From NCBI RefSeq assembly GCF_010668805.1, contig NZ_WUFT01000019.1, positions 62,001 through 126,000 of the forward strand: a DNA stretch of 64,000 bases. The letters run 5' to 3'. A program made the translations under genes and the position numbers. This stretch comes from Rhizobium phaseoli (GTDB lineage Bacteria; Pseudomonadota; Alphaproteobacteria; Rhizobiales; Rhizobiaceae). Under the pieces are notes generated by a model. That model did no database searches. It saw nothing but the letters and a program-made list of their open reading frames with translations, and had not been told where the DNA came from. Positions within the stretch are counted from its first letter, which is position 1. The number at the start of each line of letters is the position of its first letter. Below, piece after piece: positions 44,803 through 55,487 of this stretch.

Positions 44803-45417
44803 ATGCGTGTACAAACGACCATCGAGATTTTTGACTACTGGAACCGTATCCGCGGCGCTGCCGATGCGCCGCTGAAACAGCAGGTCGAACCCTCCGCCGT
44901 ACCCCATCTGCTCCAAAGCCTCTTCATCCTCGAGACGCGCGAGGGAGGTGACATCGGCTTCCGGCTCGCCGGCACCCGCATCTGCGATCTGTTTGGGCGG
45001 GATCTGCGTGGTGAACGTTTCGCCTCGCTCTGGGCAAACGGCCAGCATGCCGACATCGAACGCACGGCGATGGGGGTGATGGACCATACCATGCCGGCTT
45101 TGTTCAATGCGACCGGCTACAGCACCGTCGGTCATCAGGCCTCTTTCGAGATCATCGTGATGCCGCTGCGCTCGCCGGGCGGCGCCTGCGATCGGCTGCT
45201 CGGCGGGATCGCACCCACGGCGGCCGCGAGTTGGCTGGAGATCGTGCCGCTCGAATTCCTGGCGCTCGACCGCAGCCGACTGCTGCCCGGAAAATTCAGC
45301 ACGGCAACACCAGCCGAACAACGCCCCATCAACGAAATCGTTACCGGCAAAAGCCTCGGTTTCGGACAGGTCATGCGCCGCATGGTGTCGCAGCTGCTGA
45401 GTGCGGAGGCGCACTGA
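44803..45417 (+). CDS. PAS domain-containing protein
   Basis: A 204-residue protein of the alphaproteobacterial stand-alone PAS family: IFDYWNRIRGAADAPLKQQV, LFILETREGGDIGFRLAGTR and ICDLFGRDLRGERF. It has no kinase or output domain, so it probably senses or docks with another protein. Start at ATG 44803 (MRVQTTIEIF), with a possible extension to 44773. It is followed by a PilZ gene 125 bases later. Confidence 0.85.
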   Translation: MRVQTTIEIFDYWNRIRGAADAPLKQQVEPSAVPHLLQSLFILETREGGDIGFRLAGTRICDLFGRDLRGERFASLWANGQHADIERTAMGVMDHTMPALFNATGYSTVGHQASFEIIVMPLRSPGGACDRLLGGIAPTAAASWLEIVPLEFLALDRSRLLPGKFSTATPAEQRPINEIVTGKSLGFGQVMRRMVSQLLSAEAH

Positions 45418-45541
45418 CCGTATTGTTTCGGGACATAGCGCATACTCGTTTTCCGCTATGTCCGAATGAGGCCAAACAACCTTCTGTTAAGGGATTGCGG
45501 GTAAAGATCAGTCTCTGCGATTTTGATGAAGAAGCCATTTG

Positions 45542-46153
45542 ATGCACTCGTTCCAGCCAGCTCAGACGCAAAGACCTGCGCCGCGCCCTGAACAGGGCGT
45601 TTTTCAGCGTGTGCCCATCAATATGCAGGGCCGGCTGATGCTTGCGAATTACGAGGAGTTCGAATGCATGGTGATCGACATGTCGCCTGGCGATATGTAC
45701 GTCACCTGCCTCGGCCGGCCACGCACCAACGAACGTGTCGTCGCCTATATCGACCATCTCGGCCGCGTCGAAGGTTATGTTCAGACGCTCGATGGCCGCG
45801 GCTTCACCATGTCGATCAATGCCACCGAGCGCAAGCGCGAGAAGCTCGCCGCCCAGCTCACCTGGCTTGCCAACAAGCACGAACTCGGTCTGCCGGAAGA
45901 TCGTCGCCATGACCGCCTGACGCCACGCGACACGAATACCGAGCTGACGCTCGAGGACGGCACCCGTTATACCTGCCGCATCATGGACCTTTCGCTGTCG
46001 GGCGCTGCCGTCGACGTCGAGATGCGCCCGTCGATTGGAACAGCGGTGCGGCTCGGCAATATGCGCGGTCGCGTCGTCCGCCATTTCGTCGAAGGTGTGG
46101 CGATCGAATTCCTGTCGATCCAGTCCCGCGACACGCTGCGTGAATTCCTTTAA
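45542..46153 (+). CDS. PilZ domain-containing protein
   Basis: A 203-residue protein. The C-terminal PilZ domain has the c-di-GMP binding pattern RRHDRLTPRDTNTELTLEDG (RxxxR) and DLSLSGAAVDVE (DxSxxG). The N-terminal half (FQRVPINMQGRLMLANYEEF, then MVIDMSPGDMYVTC) resembles a second, degenerate PilZ unit. It likely responds to cyclic di-GMP. ATG 45542 chosen over the TTG codon just before it. Confidence 0.9.
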   Translation: MHSFQPAQTQRPAPRPEQGVFQRVPINMQGRLMLANYEEFECMVIDMSPGDMYVTCLGRPRTNERVVAYIDHLGRVEGYVQTLDGRGFTMSINATERKREKLAAQLTWLANKHELGLPEDRRHDRLTPRDTNTELTLEDGTRYTCRIMDLSLSGAAVDVEMRPSIGTAVRLGNMRGRVVRHFVEGVAIEFLSIQSRDTLREFL

Positions 46154-46400
46154 CAGGCCGCGACGCTGCCGCGGCTCTTCGCGGCGGGTTCAATGTCCTG
46201 ACGGACTTGCCGCCGAAGGTGATTGGCAGGTCCGGGCCGCACCCGGTCAGGTCGTGCTGAAAGGCCTGGGCTTCACCACAACAGATCTGCAAGCGGCGAC
46301 CAATCCGGCTTTGGACAGCAAGCAGAACATCCTGTCGCAAGTGGTTCCAACCTATCAACAGTAAATATTATGAGTGGAACGACCTGCGACAGGCAGTACG

Positions 46401-47375
46401 ATGGCAGCTCTCTATCCGGAAATCGAACCCTATGATCATGGCCTGCTCGACACGGGCGACGGCAATCTGATCTATTGGGAAGCCTGCGGAAGTCCGGCGG
46501 GCCGGCCGGCGCTGGTGCTGCATGGCGGGCCGGGCTCCGGCTGTTCGACGGCTGCGCGGCGCCATTTCGATCCCGATGCCTACCGAATCATTCTGTTCGA
46601 TCAGCGCAATTGCGGCCGCAGTCTGCCGAGCGCTGCCGATCCCGAAACCGATCTTTCCCACAACACCACCTGGCATCTCGTCGCCGATATCGAGCGGCTG
46701 CGGCTCTTCTTCGGCGTCGACACCTGGCTCGTTTTCGGCAATTCCTGGGGATCGACGCTGGCGCTTGCCTATGCCGAAACCCATCCGCAGCGCGTCGCGG
46801 GGATCGTTCTGTCGGGCGTGACCACCACAAGGCGTTCGGAAGTCGACTGGCTCTATCGTGGCATGGCGCCGCTCTTTCCGGACGAATGGCATCGTTTCCG
46901 CCAGGCGGTCCCCGCAGGCAGCCGCCAACAAGATGGCGACATGGTGGCCGCCTATCACCGCCTCCTCAACGATTCCAATCCGGAGACGCGGCTGAAGGCG
47001 GCACGCGACTGGCATGATTGGGAAGCGGCGTCGATCCTGCTTGCCGATCCTGAAGGTCTGCCGCGCCGCTGGGCCGATCCGGCCTATGTGCTGACCCGGG
47101 CTCGCATCATCACCCACTATTTCACCAACGGCGCATGGCTGGAAGACGGCCAACTTCTGAGGAATGCCGCGCGGCTCGCCGGCATCCCCGGTATCCTGCT
47201 GCAAGGTAGGTTCGACATCGAGGCGCCGCTTGTCACCGCCTGGGAACTGGCCCGCGCCTGGCCGCAAAGCGAGCTCCAAATCCTTCCGCATGCGGCCCAT
47301 TCCACCGCAAATCCCGCAATGAGCGCGGCGATCGTCGCCGCTACGGATCGATTTCGAGATTTCCCGCAAAAATAA
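46401..47375 (+). CDS. pip: Proline iminopeptidase
   Basis: A 324-residue alpha/beta hydrolase of the S33 family. Oxyanion motif LHGGPGSGCSTAARRHFDP, then ILFDQRNCGRSLPSA, nucleophile FGNSWGSTLALAYAE, Asp in LLQGRFDIEAP and His in HAAHS. These match prolyl aminopeptidase closely. It removes N-terminal proline from peptides in the cytoplasm. Start at 46401 (MAALYPEIEPYD). Confidence 0.93.
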   Translation: MAALYPEIEPYDHGLLDTGDGNLIYWEACGSPAGRPALVLHGGPGSGCSTAARRHFDPDAYRIILFDQRNCGRSLPSAADPETDLSHNTTWHLVADIERLRLFFGVDTWLVFGNSWGSTLALAYAETHPQRVAGIVLSGVTTTRRSEVDWLYRGMAPLFPDEWHRFRQAVPAGSRQQDGDMVAAYHRLLNDSNPETRLKAARDWHDWEAASILLADPEGLPRRWADPAYVLTRARIITHYFTNGAWLEDGQLLRNAARLAGIPGILLQGRFDIEAPLVTAWELARAWPQSELQILPHAAHSTANPAMSAAIVAATDRFRDFPQK

Positions 47376-47739
47376 TTTTATCGCCGGAATCTGAAAACCG
47401 AGCAATGGCCTGCCTTGAACGGGCCGAATCGGCCGATTCCGGCTGCCTTGCCAGCCTGCCGCGCAGCGCCGAACCGCAGCCGGCATTTATCCGGCTCAAC
47501 GAAAATCCTTAACATCAGGACGGCGACGCAGCCTTTTCGCGGGCGAAAGCCTTGTTGCGGGAATTACAATTTTAATCGAATTCGAGACAAATGCGCTTCG
47601 AGTTTTATGCGTGTTCGAATTTGTTTTTAGCCAGATTTTATCGGCATTTGAATCAACTAAGCCTCTAATTCTATTACGTAATTTTGCGTGAGATAAAAAC
47701 GTCCGTGTCATTGTCGCCTCAACTTACGGGGAGACGGCA
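47376..47739. other. Intergenic region, promoter-like A+T-rich segment
   Basis: No gene seen. The first half is ordinary composition; 47565-47700 is unusually A+T rich (for example TTACAATTTTAATCGAATTC and CTCTAATTCTATTACG) and probably carries the promoter of the secreted cysteine proteinase-like gene. A GGGGAG ribosome binding site precedes 47740. Confidence 0.45.
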
Positions 47740-48345
47740 ATGACAACTGCAAACATCCTGAAAGGCGGCCTTCTGGCCGGTGCCCTCATGATGGCAATGG
47801 CGGGTTCGGGCCAAGCGATGCCCGCCAGCATGGCCTTGGCAGGCAATGCCAGCCCGCCGATCGGCCATTATGAATTCTGCAAGGCGAATCCAAGCGAATG
47901 TGCCTTTGCCGGTGGCGATGCCGGACCGGCTATCCTCACCGAGGATCGCTGGAAGGAAATTCTCAAGGTCAATTACACCGTCAATTCGACGATCCAGCCG
48001 GAGACGGATGAACAGATCTACGGTGTCGAAGAACACTGGGCCTACCCCACAACCGTCGGCGACTGTGAGGATTATGCCCTGCTGAAGCGCAAGATGCTGA
48101 TCGAAGACGGCTTCTCGCCATCCGACACGCTGATGACCGTCGTGCTGCAGCCGAATGGCGAAGGCCATGCCGTGCTGACGGTCCGCACCGATCACGGCGA
48201 CTTCATCCTCGACAACATGCGCAACAAGGTGCTGCTGTGGTCGGATACCGAATACACCTATCTGAAGCGTCAGTCCGCCGACGATCCGGCCCGCTGGTCG
48301 AAGCTCCAGGACGGCCGCACTGTCGCGGTTGGTAGCGTCAAGTAA
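47740..48345 (+). CDS. Secreted transglutaminase-like cysteine proteinase (BTLCP)
   Basis: A 201-residue protein with a Sec signal (KGGLLAGALMMAMAGSGQAM). The BTLCP core: Cys in TTVGDCEDYALLKRKMLIED, His in GEGHAVLTVRTDHGDFILDN with the Asp of that segment. The family is related to the periplasmic LapG-type proteases, but no LapD-like partner is adjacent. Substrate unknown. Confidence 0.88.
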   Translation: MTTANILKGGLLAGALMMAMAGSGQAMPASMALAGNASPPIGHYEFCKANPSECAFAGGDAGPAILTEDRWKEILKVNYTVNSTIQPETDEQIYGVEEHWAYPTTVGDCEDYALLKRKMLIEDGFSPSDTLMTVVLQPNGEGHAVLTVRTDHGDFILDNMRNKVLLWSDTEYTYLKRQSADDPARWSKLQDGRTVAVGSVK

Positions 48346-48362
48346 GAATAAACCCGCCGGCT

Positions 48363-48476
48363 AGAGCATGATGCCGAAAAGTGTGAGCGGTTTTCGGACG
48401 ACATCATGCTCTAACTATTTAATTTAGAACAGGATTCAGATTTTAGGCCGACCGGCCTAAAATCATCCTGTTCTAG
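48363..48476. repeat. Mosaic palindromic intergenic repeat
   Basis: Two consecutive imperfect palindromes: TAGAGCATGATG..TTTTCG..CATCATGCTCTA (about 48363-48414) and AGAACAGGAT..TTTAGGCCGACCGGCCTAAA..ATCCTGTTCT (about 48426-48475). The first unit is a sequence seen very often between rhizobial genes. It lies between the BTLCP stop and a terminator. Confidence 0.75.
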
Positions 48477-48532
48477 CCGGCGGCAACCTGCGGCCCGGTC
48501 AGTCCCCGCATCCGTCCCGACCGGCGCCCAAG

Positions 48533-48571
48533 AGCCGTTCCCGCTGTCCCGGGAACGGCTCGCTCTTTTTT
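48533..48571 (+). terminator. Rho-independent terminator
   Basis: AGCCGTTCCC / GGGAACGGCT stem with an eight-base loop, then CGCTC and six T. It ends plus-strand transcription from the BTLCP gene, beyond the mosaic repeat. Confidence 0.85.
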
Positions 48572-48717
48572 GGGACAGGCATTCGTCCCCAGGCGACCCG
48601 CATCCTGAAATCTTAGCGAATTGTTAACCTTGCCGGTCCGATCATGCCGATCAGACTCATCATCGGCACCGGCGGCTCATGTTCCTCCTGCGGCGGACCG
48701 AAACACGAAGAACCGCC

Positions 48718-49464
48718 ATGAGCCATGCCGCGCACAGCGCACCCGACGAGCAGCCGCTTTTTTCCACGGGCTTCCTCATCCGCACGATGGCGGTCATCGC
48801 CGTGCTGGCGGTCCTGACGGTTGCCATCAGCATCGGCGGCCGTTGGTTCGGCCGGCATATCTCGCTTGCCGGCAACACCGACAGCACGGTCGAGATCACG
48901 CTGGCCATCGGCCGCGACACCGTGAAATTCCCCGAAAATGCCATCCGTTTCCCCAGTCAAAGGCATGACGGCGCGGCCGAGCGTGTCGATCTCTATCTCG
49001 CCTGGCCTGATATGCAGGGCTACGGCAAGGAGAACCACCTTCGTTTCGACGATATCGCCCAATCCTCCGGCCTGATCTTCCTGCAGATTACCCAGAGCAC
49101 CATGTCGCGCGACATGTCCGGGCGGCTGGAGCCGATCTATTCGCATCTGCTCGAAGGACCGGCCGCACCCTTCCGCGACGGCCTGATGCTGCACCGCCTT
49201 CGCGCCGACGCCGGTTACGGCGACGATGTGCTGCTGACGGCGCCTGTCAAAGGCGGGCCGGATTACGTCGTCCGCTGCCTGTTGCCTTCCGTCCCTGACA
49301 CGGCGTCGAGCGGGGATTGTCAGCGCGATATCAAGGTCGGCAGGGATCTCAGCGTTCTCTACCGTTTCTCAAGCAGCCATCTCGACGATTGGGAACATAT
49401 TGATGCCGCTATCCGCACCTTTGTGGAAGCGCGTCTTGTGAACCGTTCTGCAACAAGTCCCTAA
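48718..49464 (+). CDS. Membrane-anchored hypothetical protein
   Basis: A 248-residue protein with a single N-terminal helix (FLIRTMAVIAVLAVLTVAIS) and a large, probably periplasmic domain. The domain begins with GNTDSTVEITLAIGRDTVKF and contains DLYLAWPDMQGYGKENHLRF and a C-terminal DWEHIDAAIRTFVEARL. I do not recognise the family; its conserved look and good length support a real gene. Start at 48718 (MSHAAHSAPDEQP). Confidence 0.78.
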   Translation: MSHAAHSAPDEQPLFSTGFLIRTMAVIAVLAVLTVAISIGGRWFGRHISLAGNTDSTVEITLAIGRDTVKFPENAIRFPSQRHDGAAERVDLYLAWPDMQGYGKENHLRFDDIAQSSGLIFLQITQSTMSRDMSGRLEPIYSHLLEGPAAPFRDGLMLHRLRADAGYGDDVLLTAPVKGGPDYVVRCLLPSVPDTASSGDCQRDIKVGRDLSVLYRFSSSHLDDWEHIDAAIRTFVEARLVNRSATSP

Positions 49465-49620
49465 AATGCTCCCCGGACAGCGAAATAAACGATTCATCAT
49501 AAACGGATTGGTAACGCCCAATCGGTAGATTTGAAAGACGGGCTGTACGGCGGGAGGTGTGCGGTTCCTGCCGATAGTTGAAGTCCCAAGTATCTGAAAT
49601 GCAAAGCGAAGAGTGGAATA

Positions 49621-51186
49621 GTGTCAAGGTCAGTCTCCCCCGTATCATCGTCCCGATCCGGCAGCTTTTTCGCCAAGCTGCTGGCGATCCTTTCGGTGGC
49701 CGTCACGATCATCCTGGTCGATTCGGTAAGCGCCGAAGCTGAAGCGGCGAATTCGAAATATGCAGGCATCGTCGTCGACGCCAAGACCGGCAATGTTCTC
49801 TACAGCGAGAATGCCGACCGGCTGCAATACCCCGCCTCCTTGACCAAGATGATGACCATCTACATGACCTTCGAGGCGTTGGAGCAGGGTCGCATCCGTC
49901 TCGACACGCCGGTTCCCTTCTCCGCTCATGCGGCAGCCCAGGCGCCGACCAAGCTCGGCGTTCGCGCCGGCGGCACGATCACCGTCGAGCAAGGCATTCT
50001 CGGCCTCGTCACCCTGTCGGCCAATGATGCCGCAACCGCGCTCGGCGAAATGCTCGGTGGCGGCAGCGAGGATCGTTTCGCCCAGTTGATGACCGCCAAG
50101 GCGCATGCGCTCGGCATGACGCGCACCACCTATCGCAATGCCAACGGCCTGCCGAATACCGCGCAGATGACGACGGCGCGCGACCAGGCCCGCCTCGGCA
50201 TCGCTCTTCGCCAGCATTTTCCGCAATATTACGGCTATTTCTCCACCCGCGCCTTCAAGTTCGGCACCCGCACGATCCGCAGCCACAACCGCCTGGTCGG
50301 TTCCGTGCGTGGCGTCGACGGCATCAAGACCGGTTACACCCGCGCTGCCGGCTTCAATCTGGTCAGCTCGGTGCAGGTCGACGGCAAGTCGATCGTCGGT
50401 GTCGTGCTCGGCGGCGCCTCGACGCCCGCCCGCGATACCCAGATGCGCAACCTGATCGCCACCTACCTGCCGAAGGCATCGAGCCGCGGCGGATCGTCAG
50501 CACTGATCGCAGAGGCGGCCCCTGCCCCGGCGATGATCGAGACACCTGCCCCGGTCATGCCGCAGAAGACCCAGCAGAAGGCCCCGCCGCAAATAGCCAA
50601 GACCATCACCGCAGCGCAGCCGCCGGTTTCGGCTGCCGTCGCCGATCTCAGCCTGCCGCACAAAGGCCCGCTGCCGGATGCGCGCTATCAAGTCGCCGAG
50701 ACCGAGGTCGCCTATATCGAGACCGCTCAGTCGAAGTCCGACAACCCGCTGGTAGCCCAGCCGATGCCGGCGCCGACCAAGGTCAAGACCACGACCTTCA
50801 AGCAGCAGGCATCGCTCGCCGTGCCGAAACCGGCACCCGCTGCCATGCCGCAGGAACGGGACGATACGGCGGTCGATAATGTCACCACCGCTTCGACCAC
50901 CCCGACTTCGACCAGTGCCGCTTCAGCCGACAATGGCCCGGCCGGCTGGGTCGTGCAGGTCGGCGTCTCGCCGAGCCGGCAGATGGCCATGGACCTCCTG
51001 GCGAGCGCCAAGAGCAAGGGTGGCAGGGCATTGGCCTCGGCAAAGCCTTTCGCAGTCGCCTATGCGGCTGGCGGTGACCAGCTCTATCGCGCCCGCTTCG
51101 GTGGTTTCGACGACCAGCGCGATGCGGTCAATGCCTGCAAGGCCTTGAAGAAGGCCGGCATCAAGTGCTGGGCGGCTGCCCAATGA
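49621..51186 (+). CDS. D-alanyl-D-alanine carboxypeptidase with C-terminal SPOR domain
   Basis: A 521-residue PBP5/6-type enzyme (S11 family). The catalytic SxxK is in YPASLTKMMTIYMT, SxN in LVTLSANDAATALG and KTG in GVDGIKTGYTRAAGF. A long Pro/Ala/Lys linker (about 285-430) leads to a SPOR domain (about 440-521: AGWVVQVGVSPSRQMAMDLL) that binds denuded septal glycan. It trims peptidoglycan pentapeptides. Start is GTG 49621 with GAAGAG seven bases upstream; a signal/TM segment follows (FFAKLLAILSVAVTIILV). Confidence 0.94.
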   Translation: MSRSVSPVSSSRSGSFFAKLLAILSVAVTIILVDSVSAEAEAANSKYAGIVVDAKTGNVLYSENADRLQYPASLTKMMTIYMTFEALEQGRIRLDTPVPFSAHAAAQAPTKLGVRAGGTITVEQGILGLVTLSANDAATALGEMLGGGSEDRFAQLMTAKAHALGMTRTTYRNANGLPNTAQMTTARDQARLGIALRQHFPQYYGYFSTRAFKFGTRTIRSHNRLVGSVRGVDGIKTGYTRAAGFNLVSSVQVDGKSIVGVVLGGASTPARDTQMRNLIATYLPKASSRGGSSALIAEAAPAPAMIETPAPVMPQKTQQKAPPQIAKTITAAQPPVSAAVADLSLPHKGPLPDARYQVAETEVAYIETAQSKSDNPLVAQPMPAPTKVKTTTFKQQASLAVPKPAPAAMPQERDDTAVDNVTTASTTPTSTSAASADNGPAGWVVQVGVSPSRQMAMDLLASAKSKGGRALASAKPFAVAYAAGGDQLYRARFGGFDDQRDAVNACKALKKAGIKCWAAAQ

Positions 51187-51299
51187 GCTATTCGATGCTG
51201 CCTGCAAAATGGTCGGCGGCATCGGTAATGGCCGGAATCGGTGTTTGCGTTTCCGGCCACCGTTCTTGAACTCGATCAGTGTTGCGTACGGGGAAGACA

Positions 51300-51575
51300 A
51301 TGGCAATCAATGAGAATGTTCCGGGAATGCCTTCAGACCGCCGCATGCCGGCCAAGGGGCGTTCATCGCTGCATCCTTTGCACGAGGCGGCGTTGCGGCT
51401 GGCCGAAATGGGCCTGCAGCGGCCGAAGGCGAAGTCTCCGAAGACCCGCGATCTCATCAATCTGCTGCTGAGCCATGGTGCCCGCGCCTGGCGCTACTCC
51501 CAGCCAGAGGCCCGCATCCATCTACATGTGACCTCGCAGGACGGCAGTGTGCCGGTGCAGCTGCGCCTGCGCTGA
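51300..51575 (+). CDS. Conserved hypothetical protein
   Basis: A 91-residue protein starting MAINENVPGMPSDRRMPAKG, basic N-terminal half, then helical LHEAALRLAEMGLQRPKAKS. A GGGGAAG ribosome binding site precedes ATG 51300. I do not recognise a domain; it follows the carboxypeptidase by 113 bases. Confidence 0.65.
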   Translation: MAINENVPGMPSDRRMPAKGRSSLHPLHEAALRLAEMGLQRPKAKSPKTRDLINLLLSHGARAWRYSQPEARIHLHVTSQDGSVPVQLRLR

Positions 51576-51624
51576 AGCTTGGTACTGTCGCCCGGAACCA
51601 GGACGCGTTTTGGGGCGACAGACG

Positions 51625-52062
51625 TTAAAGCAGACCGAGTTCGGTCAGCTCGCGGCGAAGGTCCGCGGGCATTTCGACAATGCCGGCCCCAAGGCTCATC
51701 AGGTCGCGCGGCACATCATCTTCAGTGTAATAACGCCACCCCTGGAACGGACGCTTCGGCTGCACGGCCGTCTCGATAACCTCCGGGCCAAGCATCAGGC
51801 GGCAGCGCGATATGCCCTCGCCGTCGGTAAAGGTCTCGATGCCGAGCAGCCTCTGCCGCGCCTGCACCTGCCCCTTGATCACCCAATAGAGCGAGCCGCC
51901 ATCGAGCAGCTCGTCCATGCGTTTCGGCACCATGCGGGTCGTGTGTACCGAATGCGGCTCCAGCCCGGCGGCGATGGCGCTGAGCGAGCGTTCGGCCACC
52001 CATTCGCGCAGATCGTCTATCGAGTCGGCGCCGACGCAGAGTTTGATGAGATGCAATGCCAT
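51625..52062 (-). CDS. DUF1489 family protein
   Basis: A 145-residue protein with the DUF1489 layout: MALHLIKLCVGADSIDDLRE, MVPKRMDELLDGGSLYWVIK and the C-terminal FQGWRYYTEDDVPRDLMSLG. Function unknown; the family is restricted largely to alphaproteobacteria. Confidence 0.9.
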   Translation of the reverse strand: MALHLIKLCVGADSIDDLREWVAERSLSAIAAGLEPHSVHTTRMVPKRMDELLDGGSLYWVIKGQVQARQRLLGIETFTDGEGISRCRLMLGPEVIETAVQPKRPFQGWRYYTEDDVPRDLMSLGAGIVEMPADLRRELTELGLL

Positions 52063-52123
52063 GCCGCCGTTGAAATCCTTTTGGCGGTAGGCGTCAAGCG
52101 AGAACCATCACGCGTCCACAAAC

Positions 52124-53527
<1,404 letters not shown>

Positions 53528-53721
53528 GGATGCGCCTTCTGATTACGAGGAAGCAAGCTTAAGCGATGCCGGTTTTCAATCCGTGCGGGCCACCGACATC
53601 GCATGGAGCCGGTGCGACATTGCGGCTCAACACTAAAACGATGAGGCCCACCTTACCAGTCATTGCAGCATTCCGATGCATATGTAAGGTGGCCGCACTG
53701 CATGCGGAGACTGAATCACTG

Positions 53722-54486
53722 ATGACGACGGCGGACTATATCGCTCTGGCCTTCTTTGCCTGCGTCTGGATGGGCTATTCCTGGCTGCTGCATGGCCGCA
53801 CCTTCTTCGGACGCACCAGCCTCACCCATGCGATGATCGAACGGCGGCGCGAATGGATCTATAATTCGCTGCGCCGCGACCTGAAGATGATCGACACGCA
53901 GATCATGGCCGGCCTGCAGAACGGCACCGCCTTCTTCGCTTCGACCTCGATCTTCGCATTGGGCAGTTGCTTCGCGCTGCTCGGGGCGACGGAGAAAGTC
54001 GACGCCGTCTTCGCCGACCTGCCCTTCGTCTTGCATGGCGGCCATGCCGTCTTCGAGATGAAGGTCGGCGGGCTGGCAGTGCTGTTCGGCTACGCCTTCT
54101 TCAAGTTCGGCTGGTCCTATCGGTTGTTCAACTACTGCACCATTCTGTTCGGCTCGATCCCGATGCTGCGCGATACCGAACGCGACGTCATCGCCGCCGA
54201 GCGAGCCGCCGAACGGGTCATCCGCATGAATGTCATTGCCGGCAGCAATTTCAACGAAGGCCTCAGGGCGATCTTCCTGTCGATCGGTTATCTCGGCTGG
54301 TTCATCAACCCCTATGTCTTCATGCTGACGACGGCGATCGTCATCTTCGTTCTGACGCGGCGGCAATTCTTCTCGCAGGCGCGGCTGGCGATCATGGATG
54401 CCGGCCCGCCATCGAATCTCCACCTTTCCGCGTTCAGCCGCGACATGCCGTCGAGCGACGGACGTGATTTGCCCGAGGGACTTTAA
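53722..54486 (+). CDS. DUF599 family membrane protein
   Basis: A 254-residue, four-helix protein: ALAFFACVWMGYSWLLHGRT, NGTAFFASTSIFALGSCFAL, FEMKVGGLAVLFGYAFFKFG and GWFINPYVFMLTTAIVIFVL, as in DUF599. Start at ATG 53722 (MTTADYIA). Its TAA overlaps the next gene's ATG by one base (TAATG), so they are translationally coupled. Confidence 0.9.
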   Translation: MTTADYIALAFFACVWMGYSWLLHGRTFFGRTSLTHAMIERRREWIYNSLRRDLKMIDTQIMAGLQNGTAFFASTSIFALGSCFALLGATEKVDAVFADLPFVLHGGHAVFEMKVGGLAVLFGYAFFKFGWSYRLFNYCTILFGSIPMLRDTERDVIAAERAAERVIRMNVIAGSNFNEGLRAIFLSIGYLGWFINPYVFMLTTAIVIFVLTRRQFFSQARLAIMDAGPPSNLHLSAFSRDMPSSDGRDLPEGL

Positions 54487-55475
54487 TGACATTGCCGGCA
54501 ACGCAAGCCGATGCGGCGGTAAAGCCGCCGCGCATCGGCCTATTGGACACGGCGCGCGGTCTCGCGCTGATCGCCATGGCAAGCTATCATTTCAGCTGGG
54601 ATATGGAGTTCATGGGCTATCTCGCGTCGGGCACGGCCGAGACAGGCTGGCTGAAGATCTATGCCCGAGCGATCGCCACGACGTTTATTTTCATCGTCGG
54701 CATCAGCCTGGTGCTGTCGAGCATGCCCGAGGTCCGCTGGCCCGCCTTCTGGAAGCGTTTCGGCATGATTGCCGCGGGAGCCGTAGTCATCTCGATCGCC
54801 ACGCGCATCGCGATGCCGAACGAGTGGATCTATTTCGGCATCCTGCACTGCATCGCGGTGTTGACGCTGATCGGCATCGTGTTTTTGAGATTGCCGCTCG
54901 CCGTCACGCTCATCGCGACTGTGGTGCTCATTGCCGCCTGGCTTACCGATAATTTCGGCACACCCGGCCTGCTTCGCTCATCCTTCTTCGATCCGAGATA
55001 TCTCGCCTGGATCGGCCTTGCGGTGATGCCGGAACGGTCCAACGACTATGTGCCGCTGTTTCCCTGGGCAACGCCCTTTTTTGCTGGATTGAGCTTCGCC
55101 TCGATCGCCATCAGAACCAGACTGCTGCATCGGCTTGCCGCCATCGGCACCGGTTCCTGGTGGCCGGCAAGGCTTGGCCGCCACAGCCTTGCTTTCTACC
55201 TCATTCACCAGCCGGTATTGATCGCCATCGCCTACGGGCTTTCCCTCGTCGTCCCACCGCAGGCGCCGGATCCGGTCGCGACTTACCTGAGGCAATGCAA
55301 CACCTCTTGCGTCATGCAGCAGGGCGAAGCGCTCTGCCACAGCTTCTGCCAGTGCACATTGGAGAAATTGCAGGCTCAGGCCCTGTTCACGCCGCTGCAG
55401 GCGGGCGCCATCGATATAGAAAATGACGAGCGGGTTCAGACGATCGCCGCCGAATGCAGCGCCGAGGCGGAATAA
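54486..55475 (+). CDS. DUF1624 / heparan-alpha-glucosaminide N-acetyltransferase-like membrane protein
   Basis: A 329-residue multi-helix protein. RIGLLDTARGLALIAMASYH and SFSWD-type start, then YARAIATTFIFIVGISLVLS and LGRHSLAFYLIHQPVLIA match DUF1624 acyltransferase-like proteins. The last 60 residues form a Cys-rich soluble tail (QCNTSCVMQQGEALCHSFCQ) with six Cys. Substrate unknown. Coupled to the DUF599 gene. Confidence 0.85.
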   Translation: MTLPATQADAAVKPPRIGLLDTARGLALIAMASYHFSWDMEFMGYLASGTAETGWLKIYARAIATTFIFIVGISLVLSSMPEVRWPAFWKRFGMIAAGAVVISIATRIAMPNEWIYFGILHCIAVLTLIGIVFLRLPLAVTLIATVVLIAAWLTDNFGTPGLLRSSFFDPRYLAWIGLAVMPERSNDYVPLFPWATPFFAGLSFASIAIRTRLLHRLAAIGTGSWWPARLGRHSLAFYLIHQPVLIAIAYGLSLVVPPQAPDPVATYLRQCNTSCVMQQGEALCHSFCQCTLEKLQAQALFTPLQAGAIDIENDERVQTIAAECSAEAE

Positions 55476-55487
55476 GTTTCGTTCCGC

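Noticed and set aside
46154..46400. Possible coding remnant after the PilZ gene (frame containing VVLKGLGFTTTDLQAATNP)
   Set aside because: A plausible-looking 45-residue stretch, but no start signal and no family I can recognise.
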